Below, in pieces: positions 52,414 to 61,256 of a stretch of 64,000 bases of DNA. The notes beneath the pieces are model-generated. The model saw only the letters and a program-made list of their open reading frames with translations. It searched no databases and was not told where the DNA came from. This DNA comes from Kaiparowitsia implicata GSE-PSE-MK54-09C (lineage in GTDB: Bacteria > Cyanobacteriota > Cyanobacteriia > Elainellales > Elainellaceae). The DNA is taken from positions 1 to 64,000 of the forward strand of contig JAHHHI010000070.1 in NCBI GenBank assembly GCA_019359435.1, in the 5' to 3' direction. The first letter of the stretch is position 1. Each line of letters begins with the position of its first letter. Made by a program: the position numbers and the translations under genes.

Positions 52414-53211
52414 CTAGGCGGATAAATGGGCCGTATGTCGCGCGTGAATGTCATCCAACGTGGCATCGGGGATAGCCTGAATCAGCTTGCGGGTGTAGTC
52501 GCGGGTGGGATGGTTGTAGACCGCTTCGGCGGGGCCAATTTCCTCGATTTTGCCCAGGTTCATCACCATGATGCGATCGCTCACAAACTTCACCCCGCTC
52601 AGGTCATGGGAAATAAAGATGTAGGTGAGGCTAAAGTCCTCTTGAAGATCCTTCAGCAGGTTGAGCACCTGCGCCTGCACTGATACATCCAGCGCAGATA
52701 CCGATTCATCGCAAATGATAAAGCGCGGGTCGCAGGTAAGGGTGCGAGCAATGCAGATGCGCTGCTGCTGCCCACCCGAAAACTCGTGGGGCATGCGGCT
52801 CATGGCGCTGCCATCTAGCCCAACGCGCTCAAGCAGGGCGATCGCCCGCTGGCGGCGCTGATCAGCCGTACCGCCAATGCCGTGAATCACCATCGGTTCG
52901 ACCATCATAGAGCCAACGGTTTGGCGCGGATCCATTGAGCCATACGGGTTTTGGAACACAATCTGCATCTCGCGACGCAGGGTGCGGAGGTCTGCCTCAT
53001 TCAGCGCAAATACCGATCGCCCGTCAAACATCACCTCGCCCGCCGTGGGTTCAATCAGCCGCAGCAGCACCCGGCTCAGCGTCGATTTGCCACAGCCCGA
53101 CTCGCCCACCAGCCCCAGCGTTTCACCCGGATACACCTCAAAGCTCACATCATCCACTGCATTGAGCGATCGCCGTGCGCCAAACAGTCCCGTGCGGATG
53201 GGATAACTCTT
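52414..53211 (-). pseudogene. Oligopeptide ABC transporter ATPase (DppF/OppF type), 5'-truncated
   Basis: The open frame from a GTG at 53157 encodes 247 residues. Walker A GESGCGKST, the signature FSGGQQQRICIARTL, Walker B FIICDESVSALDVSVQAQVLNLL and switch HDLSG are intact. The family pattern continues upstream of the GTG (YPIRTGLFGARRSLNAVDD) to about 53211 and then stops abruptly. The normal N-terminal 10-20 residues, or the entire first half of the fused D-F proteins common in cyanobacteria, are missing. A family D repeat lies just beyond. It may still be translated from the GTG, but its partners are broken too. Confidence 0.7.
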
Positions 53212-53289
53212 GGGAGCAAGCGCGAAAACGCGATGCCTTTAATCCATGACAAATTGTCTTAGAGCATTCCATGAAAACACTCATCCATC

Positions 53290-53403
53290 TGGCCCTCATC
53301 CCCCAACCCCTTCTCCCAGAGCGGGAGAAGGGGAGCCGGAGCGCTTTGTCTGGCTTGCTCCTCGCCCATTTTTGGGAGAGAGGGACTGAGGGGGTGAGGG
53401 CAT
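53290..53403. repeat. Dispersed repeat, family D copy 3
   Basis: CATCTGGCCCTCATCCCCCA, ACCCCTTCTCCCAGAGCGGG and GGGAGAGAGGGACTGAGGGG make an imperfect inverted structure. The first string also appears near 44947. The copy sits at the break of the truncated ATPase gene. The 53212-53798 gap otherwise holds no supported gene. Confidence 0.65.
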
Positions 53404-53798
53404 ACGCCAAACGCTTAATTAATTTGGACTACTCTTAGAACATCTTAGACCGCCTTTATCTGACAGAATCCTGACAGACGGGTCGATGCTGTGGTTCGCC
53501 ATGTGTCTATATGGTGATGGGTTTGATCCCTACATGCGGTGTCCTTCAGTACGGTTTGCGCGAGCGCGGTCTACAGCGGCTTTAGGCGTGTTTGGAGCCT
53601 ATGCAAATGTCCCAGGTAAATGCCGGAGGCTAGCCCAACGGATTTCTCAAACTGTTGGGGAGCGAAGCCCAGCGACCTGGCAGTCTCTTGATCCTTCCTT
53701 GCAGTGGTGATCGCCCTACGCTACCCTACAGCCACAGGCGTCAGCCCTGCGTTCGCGCGTCAGCCTGTTGGGTTCACCTATTTCGGTTAATACTCCCT

Positions 53799-54663
53799 AT
53801 GACTTGGCGATGGAACCGATGGCACGCCGCCCTGTGGGCGATCGCCACCCTGATCACAATCGGACTCACCAACTGCACGCCCTCCCAGACTTTGGGGCGC
53901 GATCCGGCTGCATCCCCTGGTGCCGCAGAACAGATTGTGGTGTTTGGCTCAGTCTCTGATCCCACGAATTTAGAGCCAGGGAATTACGAAGACCTATACA
54001 CGGGCTATGTGACTCGGCAACTCTATGATCAGCTGTTGGATGCCGAACCGGGGACCACGAATCTGGTGCCCTTGATCGCAACGGAATGGGCCGTGTCGCA
54101 GGATGGGTTGACCTGGACATTTACCCTGCGAGAGGGCGTCACCTTTCACGATGGCACGCCTTTTAACGCGGAGGCCGTGCGGGTCAATGTAGAGCGCTGG
54201 TGGAATCCGGCCAGTCCCTTGGGCTTTCGGGATGCGGGCAAAAATTATGTGATCTGGAAGGCGTTGTTCAACGGCTTCAAAGGCGAAGACGAATCGCTGC
54301 TGCAAGCCCTCACCGTTGTGGATGACCGCACCATTCAGTTTGTGCTGAAGGAGCCGGCTGGCTTGGGGCGGTGACTATGGCGACCCCGACAACTTCTACT
54401 ATCCTCACTTTAGCCCCGGCTCTACGGATGATATTGGCGGCTGGCGGAGCGATCGCCTTATCGAAGTGCTCAACCAAGCTCGGCAAGAAAGCAACAAAGC
54501 GGTGCGGGCCACGCTCTACGCTGAAGTAGCTCGCATCGTGTTTGACGAAGCTCTGCGCATTCCGCTCGTGCATACCCAAACGCTGATGGCCCAACGGAGT
54601 GATTTGGAAGGCTGGGTGCCCAGTCCCTTGGGTGCCGAATCGTTCGAAACAGTGACGAAATAG
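53799..54663 (+). pseudogene. Peptide/nickel ABC transporter substrate-binding protein, internally deleted
   Basis: The first part (53799-54374) has a lipoprotein signal (LITIGLTNC) and the SBP_bac_5 pattern: EPGNYEDLYTGYVTRQLYDQ, WTFTLREGVTFHDGTPFNA, and VVDDRTIQFVLKEPAG. There the frame breaks. In another frame WGGDYGDPDNFYYPHFSPGS, IGGWRSDRLIEVLNQAR and EALRIPLVHTQTLM follow to a stop at 54663. About half of a normal 500-plus-residue protein is missing at the junction near 54355-54370. It is divergent to the truncated ATPase, so the whole transporter locus is decayed. Confidence 0.8.
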
Positions 54664-54707
54664 TCAGCCCTCAAGCTGCCCTATTCAGGACGCGCAACAC
54701 TGATTGA

Positions 54708-54749
54708 ACGATGGTTGGGATGCTAGGCTATGCACCTCCCAACCATCGT
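54708..54749 (+). terminator. Hairpin after the broken substrate-binding protein gene
   Basis: ACGATGGTTGGGA and TCCCAACCATCGT form a perfect 13-bp stem with a 16-base loop, 45 bases after the stop codon. TAAATTTT follows with a few T residues. It is a plausible terminator that survived decay of its gene. Confidence 0.55.
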
Positions 54750-54934
54750 CTAAATTTTCCGGCGGACACCGCCCGTCGTGCGTAAGCCCTGACACCCTCT
54801 GCCGAACTATATCGGTTCTACTCCAAACGATTGACGGGGGATTGATGCACAGCAGTTTCTAGTAGGGTTCTAGATAGGGGCGATCGCCCTTCTCGGCCCC
54901 ACCCAACTCACACATTCTTGAGGATTCTGATACG

Positions 54935-55363
54935 ATGCCTAATCTTTCTGCTCTACCGATTCAAGCGACGCTGCTGACTTGCCTGGTGATGGCAGCAATC
55001 GCCGTCTATGTTCCGTTTTTGCTGGTGGCCTATGGGCGGCTGCAGATTGGGATGGAGGCGATCGCCCAGCCCAGAGCGATGTTCGTCAAGCTGCCGCCCT
55101 ATGCCCAGCGTGCCACCTGGGCTCACCAAAACGCCTTTGAAGCATTTGTGCTGTTCACTGCAGCGGTGCTGATGGCCTACGTCACGCAGATCACCAGCCC
55201 CATTGTGGCGGGGGCGGCGATCGCCCATGTCTCGGCGCGGCTTCTGTACCCGCTGTTCTATGTGCTCAACATTCCCCTAGGGCGATCGCTCATGTTTGCC
55301 GTAGGGTCACTTTCTACGGCCACGCTGATGGGCTTAAGCCTGATGCGAGTCTATGGGGGATGA
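54935..55363 (+). CDS. MAPEG family membrane protein
   Basis: A 142-residue, four-helix membrane protein. Family features are the polar RAMFVKLPPYAQRATWAHQNAFEAFVLFTAAVL segment (about 47-80), which contains the glutathione-site-type AHQNAFE, and SARLLYPLFYVLN after helix 3. Eukaryotic MAPEG proteins handle glutathione and eicosanoids; bacterial ones are mostly unassigned. The gene stands alone on the plus strand. Confidence 0.85.
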   Translation: MPNLSALPIQATLLTCLVMAAIAVYVPFLLVAYGRLQIGMEAIAQPRAMFVKLPPYAQRATWAHQNAFEAFVLFTAAVLMAYVTQITSPIVAGAAIAHVSARLLYPLFYVLNIPLGRSLMFAVGSLSTATLMGLSLMRVYGG

Positions 55364-55423
55364 GTAGTAGGAATGCAGCAATTTTGAGGTCTATTCCAAG
55401 ATGTGTGTACTTGGTAGCCCAAC

Positions 55424-55540
55424 GGGAAGGGGAACAAGACTTCTAGCTCCCTTCTCCTTAAGCAGAAGCGATATCCTGAGCTTATCGAAGGAGGTTGGGG
55501 ATGGGGGTAAGTCATCTCTACATTCAGCAATGCCCAGAAT
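55424..55540. repeat. Dispersed repeat, family D copy 4
   Basis: GACTTCTAGCTCCCTTCTCC, GGTTGGGGATG and CATCTCTACATTCAGCAATGC match the copy at 48638-48752 in order and spacing, with a small insertion in the middle (about 55470-55490). The rest of the 55364-56056 gap shows a CTTGAGGG-GTTAT-CCCTCAGG hairpin near 55647 but no gene. Confidence 0.65.
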
Positions 55541-56056
55541 TCCTTGTACAAATAGGGATGTTGATAGCCTCGCCCTGAGTGCGCCTGTTGTCAGCCCGTT
55601 GCTCTATTATGGTCACGGTTAAACCGCAGAACGCTGAGGCCGCTTGAGGGGTTATCCCTCAGGTCTAGGGCGATCGCCATCACTGTGACTGGAATGCAGG
55701 CTGACGCACCAGGCAGAACATGCTGTCGGGGGTGGGCTATTCGCTAGTCTGGAGAGAGTCTGCCCTCTAATGACAGGAACCAGGCTAACTCTCAGCGACG
55801 ACCCGCACAGATCCATGAAGCTGGGATCTCATAGGGCTAAGCCTCACAGGCGAACGCGGCTTGGCATGACCAGAGACCCTTGGCTTTTGCAGATGCGGAC
55901 AATTGTGGATGGTCGAGGAATTGGTTCAGAGATTGGAGCCCATCCCTGAATTCAGCACCGCGATTCAAGCAACAGGATTCGTTTAGACCAACCCGATCCA
56001 CATCAAAACCACAATCATCGAAACCACAACCATATAGTGTTCAACTGGGTAAAGCT

Positions 56057-56545
56057 ATGGCTAGTTTTTCATTTGACATCGTCAGCGACTTTGACCGTCA
56101 GGAGTTGGTTAATGCGCTTGACCAAACGACCCGAGAACTTCAGAGTCGCTACGACTTGAAAGATACGAACACCTCCCTTGAACTGGGAGATGATCAGATC
56201 ATCATTCACTCGGCCAGCAATTTCACGCTGCAAGCGGTGCATACGCTGTTGCAAACCAAGGCCGCAAAACGCAACCTATCTCTCAAAATCTTTGAGTTTG
56301 GCAAAGTAGAATCTGCCAGCGGCAACCGAGTGCGACAAGAAGTTACCCTAAAACGCGGCCTTAATGCTGAACAGGCGAAGCAGATCTCTAAGCTGATTCG
56401 CGACGAGTTCAAAAAAGTGCAACCCTCAATTCAGGGCGATGCGGTGCGGGTATCTGCAAAGTCTAAAGACGATCTGCAAGTCGTGATTCAGCGCCTAAAG
56501 CAGGAAGAGTTTCCTGTGGCGCTGCAGTTTACGAACTATCGCTAG
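56057..56545 (+). CDS. YajQ family nucleotide-binding protein
   Basis: A 162-residue YajQ/UPF0234 protein, normal in length. It starts [20 protein letters not shown] and contains [52 protein letters not shown] and the C-terminal [17 protein letters not shown], all standard. YajQ proteins form two ferredoxin-like folds; some bind cyclic di-GMP, and others bind nucleotides or RNA. I chose the ATG at 56057 (MASFSFD) over the longer frame from 55880. It converges with the next gene. Confidence 0.93.
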   Translation: MASFSFDIVSDFDRQELVNALDQTTRELQSRYDLKDTNTSLELGDDQIIIHSASNFTLQAVHTLLQTKAAKRNLSLKIFEFGKVESASGNRVRQEVTLKRGLNAEQAKQISKLIRDEFKKVQPSIQGDAVRVSAKSKDDLQVVIQRLKQEEFPVALQFTNYR

Positions 56546-56564
56546 CCCTATCGCTACCCTGTTG

Positions 56565-56981
56565 CTAAGACGCCATTGCGGACATCTGATCCTGATAAGC
56601 GCGTTCTACGTCAATCTTAGACAGGATGGTGGTGCCGTTGACTTCTACTCCGTTGGCGCCGTCAGCCTGAAGGGCGATCGCCACCACTTGATGCAGCACA
56701 GTCTGGGCGGGAAACCGACCCTGAATGGTGACGATCGCGCCGCGCTGCGCCACTTTCAAGGCAGACACCTCGCGGGCGATCGCACTGCAGCGCAGCAGCA
56801 TCGCCACTCGTTTGGCTAGGCCCTGGTGGTCGTGGTCGCCATTGAGGCCAATGCGCTCTGGCGGAATGCTGAGGAGAGCGTTTATGGGCGATCGCTGTGA
56901 CCAGCGAACCTGATGCCTGGCGGCGGTTGCAGCGGCATGACTAAAGGGATACGAAACAAAAGACGAAGAGGGTGGATGCAT
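56565..56981 (-). CDS. BON-like small protein
   Basis: A 138-residue protein. The second half (about 50-120) fits a BON-type alpha-beta pattern: DHQGLAKRVAMLLRCSAIAR, VSALKVAQRGAIVTIQGRFP, LHQVVAIALQADGANGVEVNG. BON domains bind phospholipids or bind to membranes and often occur in envelope-stress proteins. There is no clear signal peptide. I use the ATG at 56981; an upstream start at 57017 is possible. It converges with yajQ, 19 bases away. Confidence 0.6.
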   Translation of the reverse strand: MHPPSSSFVSYPFSHAAATAARHQVRWSQRSPINALLSIPPERIGLNGDHDHQGLAKRVAMLLRCSAIAREVSALKVAQRGAIVTIQGRFPAQTVLHQVVAIALQADGANGVEVNGTTILSKIDVERAYQDQMSAMAS

Positions 56982-57276
56982 AGTCCTGGATCTCAACAAG
57001 CTGCACGACGGAATCATTAACCGTTGACGCTGACCTAACTCTCTGCACGAATGCAGCGGCTAGAACCAGCGCAACAATCACTCTGAGCTGTGAGTCGATC
57101 AATCAGGGAAGGGAACCGACCCAACACGAGGATCAGGGTCTGAAACTGAGTGTTGGCTGCTTTTGAAGCCCAAGGGCGATCGCCCAATGAAGCAGGGCAT
57201 CTCTGGCGAGTGGAGGCCCGCGCGAGAGCAATTCAAAGAGCAATGACCAGAGGCCACATTTGGACGAGACGGGAAT

Positions 57277-57444
57277 TTACTGAGGAAGTTCCGGCTCTTG
57301 CACCGGCTTCTCCGTGAAATCCACGATGGGTGGGTTGAGTGAAACCGTGAGGGGCGTAGAGGCGTTGAACCCATTTCCCAGCCATGTTTGACTCAAAGCC
57401 CTCCCGGTGGTAGCGACCGCCTCAGCTAACTGGGCGAGTCCGTA
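57277..57444 (-). pseudogene. Unidentified gene remnant (C-terminal piece)
   Basis: A stop-to-stop minus-strand frame of 56 codons reads GLAQLAEAVATTGRALSQTW, LGNGFNASTPLTVSLNPPIV and DFTEKPVQEPELPQ, then stops. It has natural protein character (an amphipathic helix followed by a beta/Pro-rich tail) but no start codon, unless TTG. It is likely the end of a gene whose front was lost. I do not recognise the family. The remaining 56982-57619 sequence holds nothing else that I can support. Confidence 0.3.
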
Positions 57445-57619
57445 TCAGGAGAAGCGCGGAATGCACTGTTAGCATTATTGCGTAAATACCGAGATGAATC
57501 AAGTATTGAATGTATGTTTTTTTACAAATGTCTCTTTTGGTGTAGGACGCTGGATCTGACTGAGTACAACTCCATCAGAACGGCAGGGCTGTGAGCTATA
57601 CCTACAGTTCCTACAGAGA

Positions 57620-58597
57620 TTATTTCGGATAACTGGCAAGGGTTTGGGCGATCGCCCCCATGCGTCGCTGTTGATCGGCTACGATGCCCTGCGTGGTGTT
57701 GCCGAGGCCGGGCGCATTCCACTGCTGCGTGCTGGGGTCTAGGTATGCGTAGGTGCGAGCCCAGAGAATGGCATCAGCCCCCTCAAGGCGCTGCTGGTGA
57801 GCATCAACTAGGCGGTCGATATAGCCGCCAGCACTCAGTGCAGCCTCCGGAGACTGGTTGGCTAAGTCAATGCCGTTGAGCAATTCTTCTGGGGTCAAGG
57901 TAAGGCCGTGGGTCGCGGCGATCGCCCGTAGTTCTTGGGCTTGGTGGTGCAAGCGAGCGAGCTGTGCTTGATCTGCCGCTTCCGGCGAGTCGGCTCCATG
58001 CTGATAGGAAAACGTGCCCAGATTCCACCGACCGTTGCCCGGGTCCCAATGCCCAGCAAATGCCCAGGTTTTTGCCCCATCGGGCGTGCGGGTGCCTTCT
58101 GCGCTGCCCACGGCGATCGCCACGAGCGACTCACTGCCCCCCGCAAACAGACGGTGCAGCTCTGCATCAGGAGGTGGCCCAGGCGAGCCCTCAGCATCAA
58201 CCTGGGGCTGACGAACCGCCACAGGCGCTAGGTCAAACCCGAGAATGCCGCTCAGCGTATGCACGAACTGCGATAAAACGGGTTGGGGTAAATGAGAGGG
58301 CTCACCAAGTGGCGATGCAAGGGGTGCGGGGGCAGTGACGAGTGGTGGGGGCGGCGGCAGGGGATCTACCACATCCACATGACCCAAGGGAGCTGCTGCG
58401 GCCTCCGGCGGCAAGGCCGAGGGCGCTGGGTCACTGGCAACAGAGGCAGCGGCGGGTGCGGCGGGCAACTCTAGGCTGAGGGCGATCGCCTCTGCCGCTA
58501 GGCCGCTGCTACTGTGCCCCAGCCAACTCACGAGCATCAGCGCACAGAGGGTTTGGGTTCTCAGCCACTGTCGTAGCGGGACAAGGGAAACTGACAT
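57620..58597 (-). CDS. Exported Pro/Ala-rich protein with a C-terminal conserved domain
   Basis: A 325-residue precursor. It has a signal peptide (LRTQTLCALMLVSWLG, cleavage near GLAA at about residue 34), then about 100 residues of low-complexity Ala/Pro sequence. The C-terminal globular domain of about 180 residues begins LFAGGSESLVAIAVGSAEGT and continues TPDGAKTWAFAGHWDPGNGRW and GTFSYQHGADSPEAADQAQL. I have seen the GHxDPGNG and FSYQHG strings in cyanobacterial exported proteins, but I cannot assign an activity. I chose the ATG at 58597. Confidence 0.7.
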   Translation of the reverse strand: MSVSLVPLRQWLRTQTLCALMLVSWLGHSSSGLAAEAIALSLELPAAPAAASVASDPAPSALPPEAAAAPLGHVDVVDPLPPPPPLVTAPAPLASPLGEPSHLPQPVLSQFVHTLSGILGFDLAPVAVRQPQVDAEGSPGPPPDAELHRLFAGGSESLVAIAVGSAEGTRTPDGAKTWAFAGHWDPGNGRWNLGTFSYQHGADSPEAADQAQLARLHHQAQELRAIAATHGLTLTPEELLNGIDLANQSPEAALSAGGYIDRLVDAHQQRLEGADAILWARTYAYLDPSTQQWNAPGLGNTTQGIVADQQRRMGAIAQTLASYPK

Positions 58598-58833
58598 GGC
58601 AATGGCATTGCTGCGTTGCAGCGGTAGTGATGGAACCGCAAAGGAATTCAGCGGCAAGGTGATATCAATTCCGAAAATTTGGGCAACACAAAGGGGGCAA
58701 GGGGCTTCTCCCCCTTGTGGGGAACGCAGTTCCCCAACCCTCTCCTCAAACGATTCGTTGTTCTGATTCAGAAAATTGACATGAGAACGGGAAGAAGGGA
58801 TAAAGCGGTAGAGCTGTGGAGCGAAGCCAAAGC

Positions 58834-59352
58834 CTAGGGATGGCTAAGCGTTTGGTCGAGCAGGCTGAGGGAGGGCTCCACCAGCGCCCAGGTGCCATCG
58901 GGCTGCTTACGCATGGCCGCAAAATGGAGCGATCGCCCGGTACCAATCACCTCCCCCCGACGCACAGCACCGATCCGAGGCGGCTGCAAGCCACAGAGAC
59001 GCAGCAGATAGGCGGGCAGCTCTCGGCTAGAAAACAGCACACAATTGCTGGGTTGCCCCTGCTGCACTTCCCCGTCAAACGGGGCCATCACCGCGCCACC
59101 ACGCAAATTCAGCGACACATCCCCAATGCCACCCGTCACCACATAGCCTGCAACGTCGCGCCCGGGCTGAAGCGGCCAAGATTGGTGAATGTGGATGTGG
59201 CGCGGCAACGCCGAGGGTGAGGCACTACATCCGGCTAAGAGCAGGGCGATCGCCCCCAGCCAACCAGCAGAGCCGCAGAGAGAAGAGTGCCGAAGGGCAG
59301 AGCGGCGTGTGACCAACCGTCTAATGCTGAAACACAAACGAGTAGCCGGCAT
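58834..59352 (-). CDS. Lipoprotein of unknown function, M23-like
   Basis: A 172-residue precursor with a lipobox, LLLAGCSAS (Cys about 43). The mature part contains GDVSLNLRGGAVMAPFDGEVQ and GEVIGTGRSLHFAAMRKQPDGTW. These recall the APxDGxV and LHFA-type strands of M23 (LytM) peptidases, but the catalytic HxH and HxxxD set is not complete. It may be an inactive LytM-type factor. AAGGAG lies 6 bases before the ATG at 59352, which decides the start. The frame overlaps the stop region of the upstream gene by 32 bases. It is part of a three-gene minus-strand cluster. Confidence 0.65.
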   Translation of the reverse strand: MPATRLCFSIRRLVTRRSALRHSSLCGSAGWLGAIALLLAGCSASPSALPRHIHIHQSWPLQPGRDVAGYVVTGGIGDVSLNLRGGAVMAPFDGEVQQGQPSNCVLFSSRELPAYLLRLCGLQPPRIGAVRRGEVIGTGRSLHFAAMRKQPDGTWALVEPSLSLLDQTLSHP

Positions 59353-59746
59353 ATTCATCTCCTTCATACAGCACCACAAACCAGGTTTGGGGGTCAAAGG
59401 CCAGGGGATACGCTTCTCGCTCTGCCATGACCCCCTGCCGCACTTCTACACTGGGCAACCGACAATAGGGCTCGCGGATAACCAGACGCACGGCTTCCTT
59501 GCGATCGCGCTCAGGGATGGTCAACAGTTGCGATAGCGCCTCCCGAGACAGCACGGCATCCGCCTGCACTACCTCGCGGCATATGTTACTCACCACGCTG
59601 CCAGAGGGCAGGCTATTGCGCGAATCGGCCAGCAGCGCCAGCAGGGTTAACATAAAGCCGCCCGCCAGCAGATAGCGAACGGGGTCAACAGCAGTGCCCT
59701 GGGGTGGCCGAGACGCGGGTCGATGGGATGATCTACGGGGCTTCAT
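59321..59746 (-). CDS. Membrane-anchored hypothetical protein
   Basis: A 141-residue protein with a basic start (KPRRSSHRPASRPP) and one hydrophobic helix (YLLAGGFMLTLLALLA, about 25-40). A helical exported domain follows, with two Cys (NICREVV and PYCRLPS) that may pair. The C-terminus (PQTWFVVLYEGDEYAGYSFVFQH) is beta-rich. I recognise no family. It overlaps the lipoprotein gene by 32 bases, so the pair is very likely cotranscribed. Confidence 0.65.
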   Translation of the reverse strand: MKPRRSSHRPASRPPQGTAVDPVRYLLAGGFMLTLLALLADSRNSLPSGSVVSNICREVVQADAVLSREALSQLLTIPERDRKEAVRLVIREPYCRLPSVEVRQGVMAEREAYPLAFDPQTWFVVLYEGDEYAGYSFVFQH

Positions 59747-59818
59747 CTCGGCTTCCTCCAGACGATAGAATCAAGCACGACAGCACAATCAATAACCAGG
59801 CTGCTCCTAAAATGACGC

Positions 59819-60163
59819 TCATAGTCGCCCTCCAAGTAATAGACCCATTGCCGCTAAAATCAACCGATATCCCAACAGCACGCTGAGCTGCGGAGCCAGT
59901 GCCGCCAGACTTAGGGCTAGCGCGGCTGGCAACAGCAACAGCACCGCAACAAGACCCCACAGGCCCGGAGCCACCACAAGCACGAGATTGGCGGCCAGTC
60001 GCATTGCGGCAAACCCGGCCAACCAGGCGATCGCCTCTGCCAGCGCAGCGACCACGCCCTGCGGCGGCTGCAACCCCCGCTGCAGCAGTCGCCACATCGA
60101 GCGGCGAGATGCGGAATGGCGCTTTGAAGACGCAGATCGACCGACAAAACTTTGATACTGCAT
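59819..60163 (-). CDS. Small polytopic membrane protein
   Basis: A 114-residue protein. A basic Ser/Arg-rich N-terminus (SFVGRSASSKRHSASRRS) is followed by three or four hydrophobic segments: GVVAALAEAIAWLAGFAAMRLAANLVLVV, LWGLVAVLLLLPAALALSLAALAP and YRLILAAMGLLLG. It resembles small membrane factors found beside secreted lipoproteins, but I cannot name it. It is the first gene of the three-gene cluster. The leader has two unusual palindromes between a GGAG and the ATG. Confidence 0.55.
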   Translation of the reverse strand: MQYQSFVGRSASSKRHSASRRSMWRLLQRGLQPPQGVVAALAEAIAWLAGFAAMRLAANLVLVVAPGLWGLVAVLLLLPAALALSLAALAPQLSVLLGYRLILAAMGLLLGGRL

Positions 60164-60166
60164 ATT

Positions 60167-60204
60167 AGTACGTACGTACTTCTCCTGACTGCGTACAATT
60201 GTAC
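60167..60204. promoter_or_regulatory. Two palindromes in front of the three-gene envelope cluster
   Basis: AGTACGTACGTACT (60167-60180) and GTACAATTGTAC (60193-60204) are perfect palindromes that share GTAC. They lie 4 to 41 bases upstream of the ATG of the small membrane gene (minus strand). A TATAGT hexamer occurs just outside the second one. They could be operator sites for a regulator that binds GTAC-type half-sites. Confidence 0.45.
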
Positions 60205-60365
60205 TATAAAACCTCATCCTTGAGGGGTAGGGGCAGGCAAATGAGACGCCAATAATTGCGGTAAACGCGGTCAGACTTGATCAAACTGCGTCAGGCTGTA
60301 CCTCTTTCTCATAAGATCAACCTCATAAGATCAACAGCAGTCAATGTGTGGGGGCCTGTGTTGCG

Positions 60366-61256
60366 ATGAAATCTTTAGCCCAGCGGGTGGCGCCCCTAAC
60401 GCCCTACCTCTTTCTGGCTCCAGCGCTGCTGGTGTTGGGGTTGACGGTGCTTTATCCTACGGTGCAAGCCATTGGGCTCAGCCTGACCGAATATGGCTAT
60501 GACCTTACCCAACCGCCTCAGTGGGTCGGGCTCGCAAATTTTCAGAGGCTGGCGGGCGATCGCACCTTTTGGCAAACCCTGCGCAACACGCTGCTCTATC
60601 TCATTGGCGTGGTGCCACTGCTGGTGCTGCTGCCGCTGCTGCTGGCGATCTTAGTCAATCGTTGGTTGCCGGGGGTGCGCTGGTTCCGTGCGGCATACTA
60701 CACGCCGGTGGTGGTGTCGATGGTGGTGGCGGGCATTGCCTGGCGCTGGCTCTATGCCGAAAACGGTCTGCTCAATCAGATCATCATTGGCTTGGGCATC
60801 GCCACCGAAGGCGTCCCCTGGCTCACCAGCCCACGGCTAGCGCTGCTGAGCGTCATGGTGGTCACCATTTGGAAAGGCTTGGGTTACTACATGGTGATTT
60901 ATCTGGCCGGGTTGCAGGCTATTCCTGCAGATTTATATGAGGCTGCGGCCATTGACGGCTCGGATGGTTGGCAGAAGCACTGGGACATTACAATTCCCAT
61001 GATGCGGCCCTATGTGCTGCTGGTGGCAGTGATCTCTGCAATTTCTGCAACCAAGGTGTTTGAAGAAGTGTTTGTAATGACACAGGGTGGCCCCCGAAAT
61101 AGTTCTAAAACCATTGTGTATTATGTGTATGAGCAGGCGTTTCAAAATCTAGAAATCAGCTATGCCTGCACGATTGGCTTGGTCTTGTTTTTGATTATTT
61201 TGGCGCTTTCTGCATTGCGGCTTTCCCTTAGTCAAGCACCCGATGCGCTGAGTTAG
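60366..61256 (+). CDS. Sugar ABC transporter permease (MalF/UgpA type)
   Basis: A 296-residue permease with six membrane helices. The ABC-coupling EAA loop is EAAAIDGSDGWQKHWDITIP (about 196-215), and the N-terminal YLFLAPALLVLGLTVLYPTVQAIGLSLTEY is typical of the MalF-like subunit of carbohydrate importers. There is no binding protein, second permease or ATPase near it, and no partner gene follows. It therefore works with subunits encoded elsewhere or is a relic. I chose the ATG at 60366. Confidence 0.88.
   Translation: MKSLAQRVAPLTPYLFLAPALLVLGLTVLYPTVQAIGLSLTEYGYDLTQPPQWVGLANFQRLAGDRTFWQTLRNTLLYLIGVVPLLVLLPLLLAILVNRWLPGVRWFRAAYYTPVVVSMVVAGIAWRWLYAENGLLNQIIIGLGIATEGVPWLTSPRLALLSVMVVTIWKGLGYYMVIYLAGLQAIPADLYEAAAIDGSDGWQKHWDITIPMMRPYVLLVAVISAISATKVFEEVFVMTQGGPRNSSKTIVYYVYEQAFQNLEISYACTIGLVLFLIILALSALRLSLSQAPDALS

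Noticed and set aside
57935-58338. Plus-strand frames opposite the exported Pro/Ala-rich gene
   Set aside because: They are out-of-frame shadows of a G+C-rich coding region; the minus-strand frame has the signal peptide and domain pattern.
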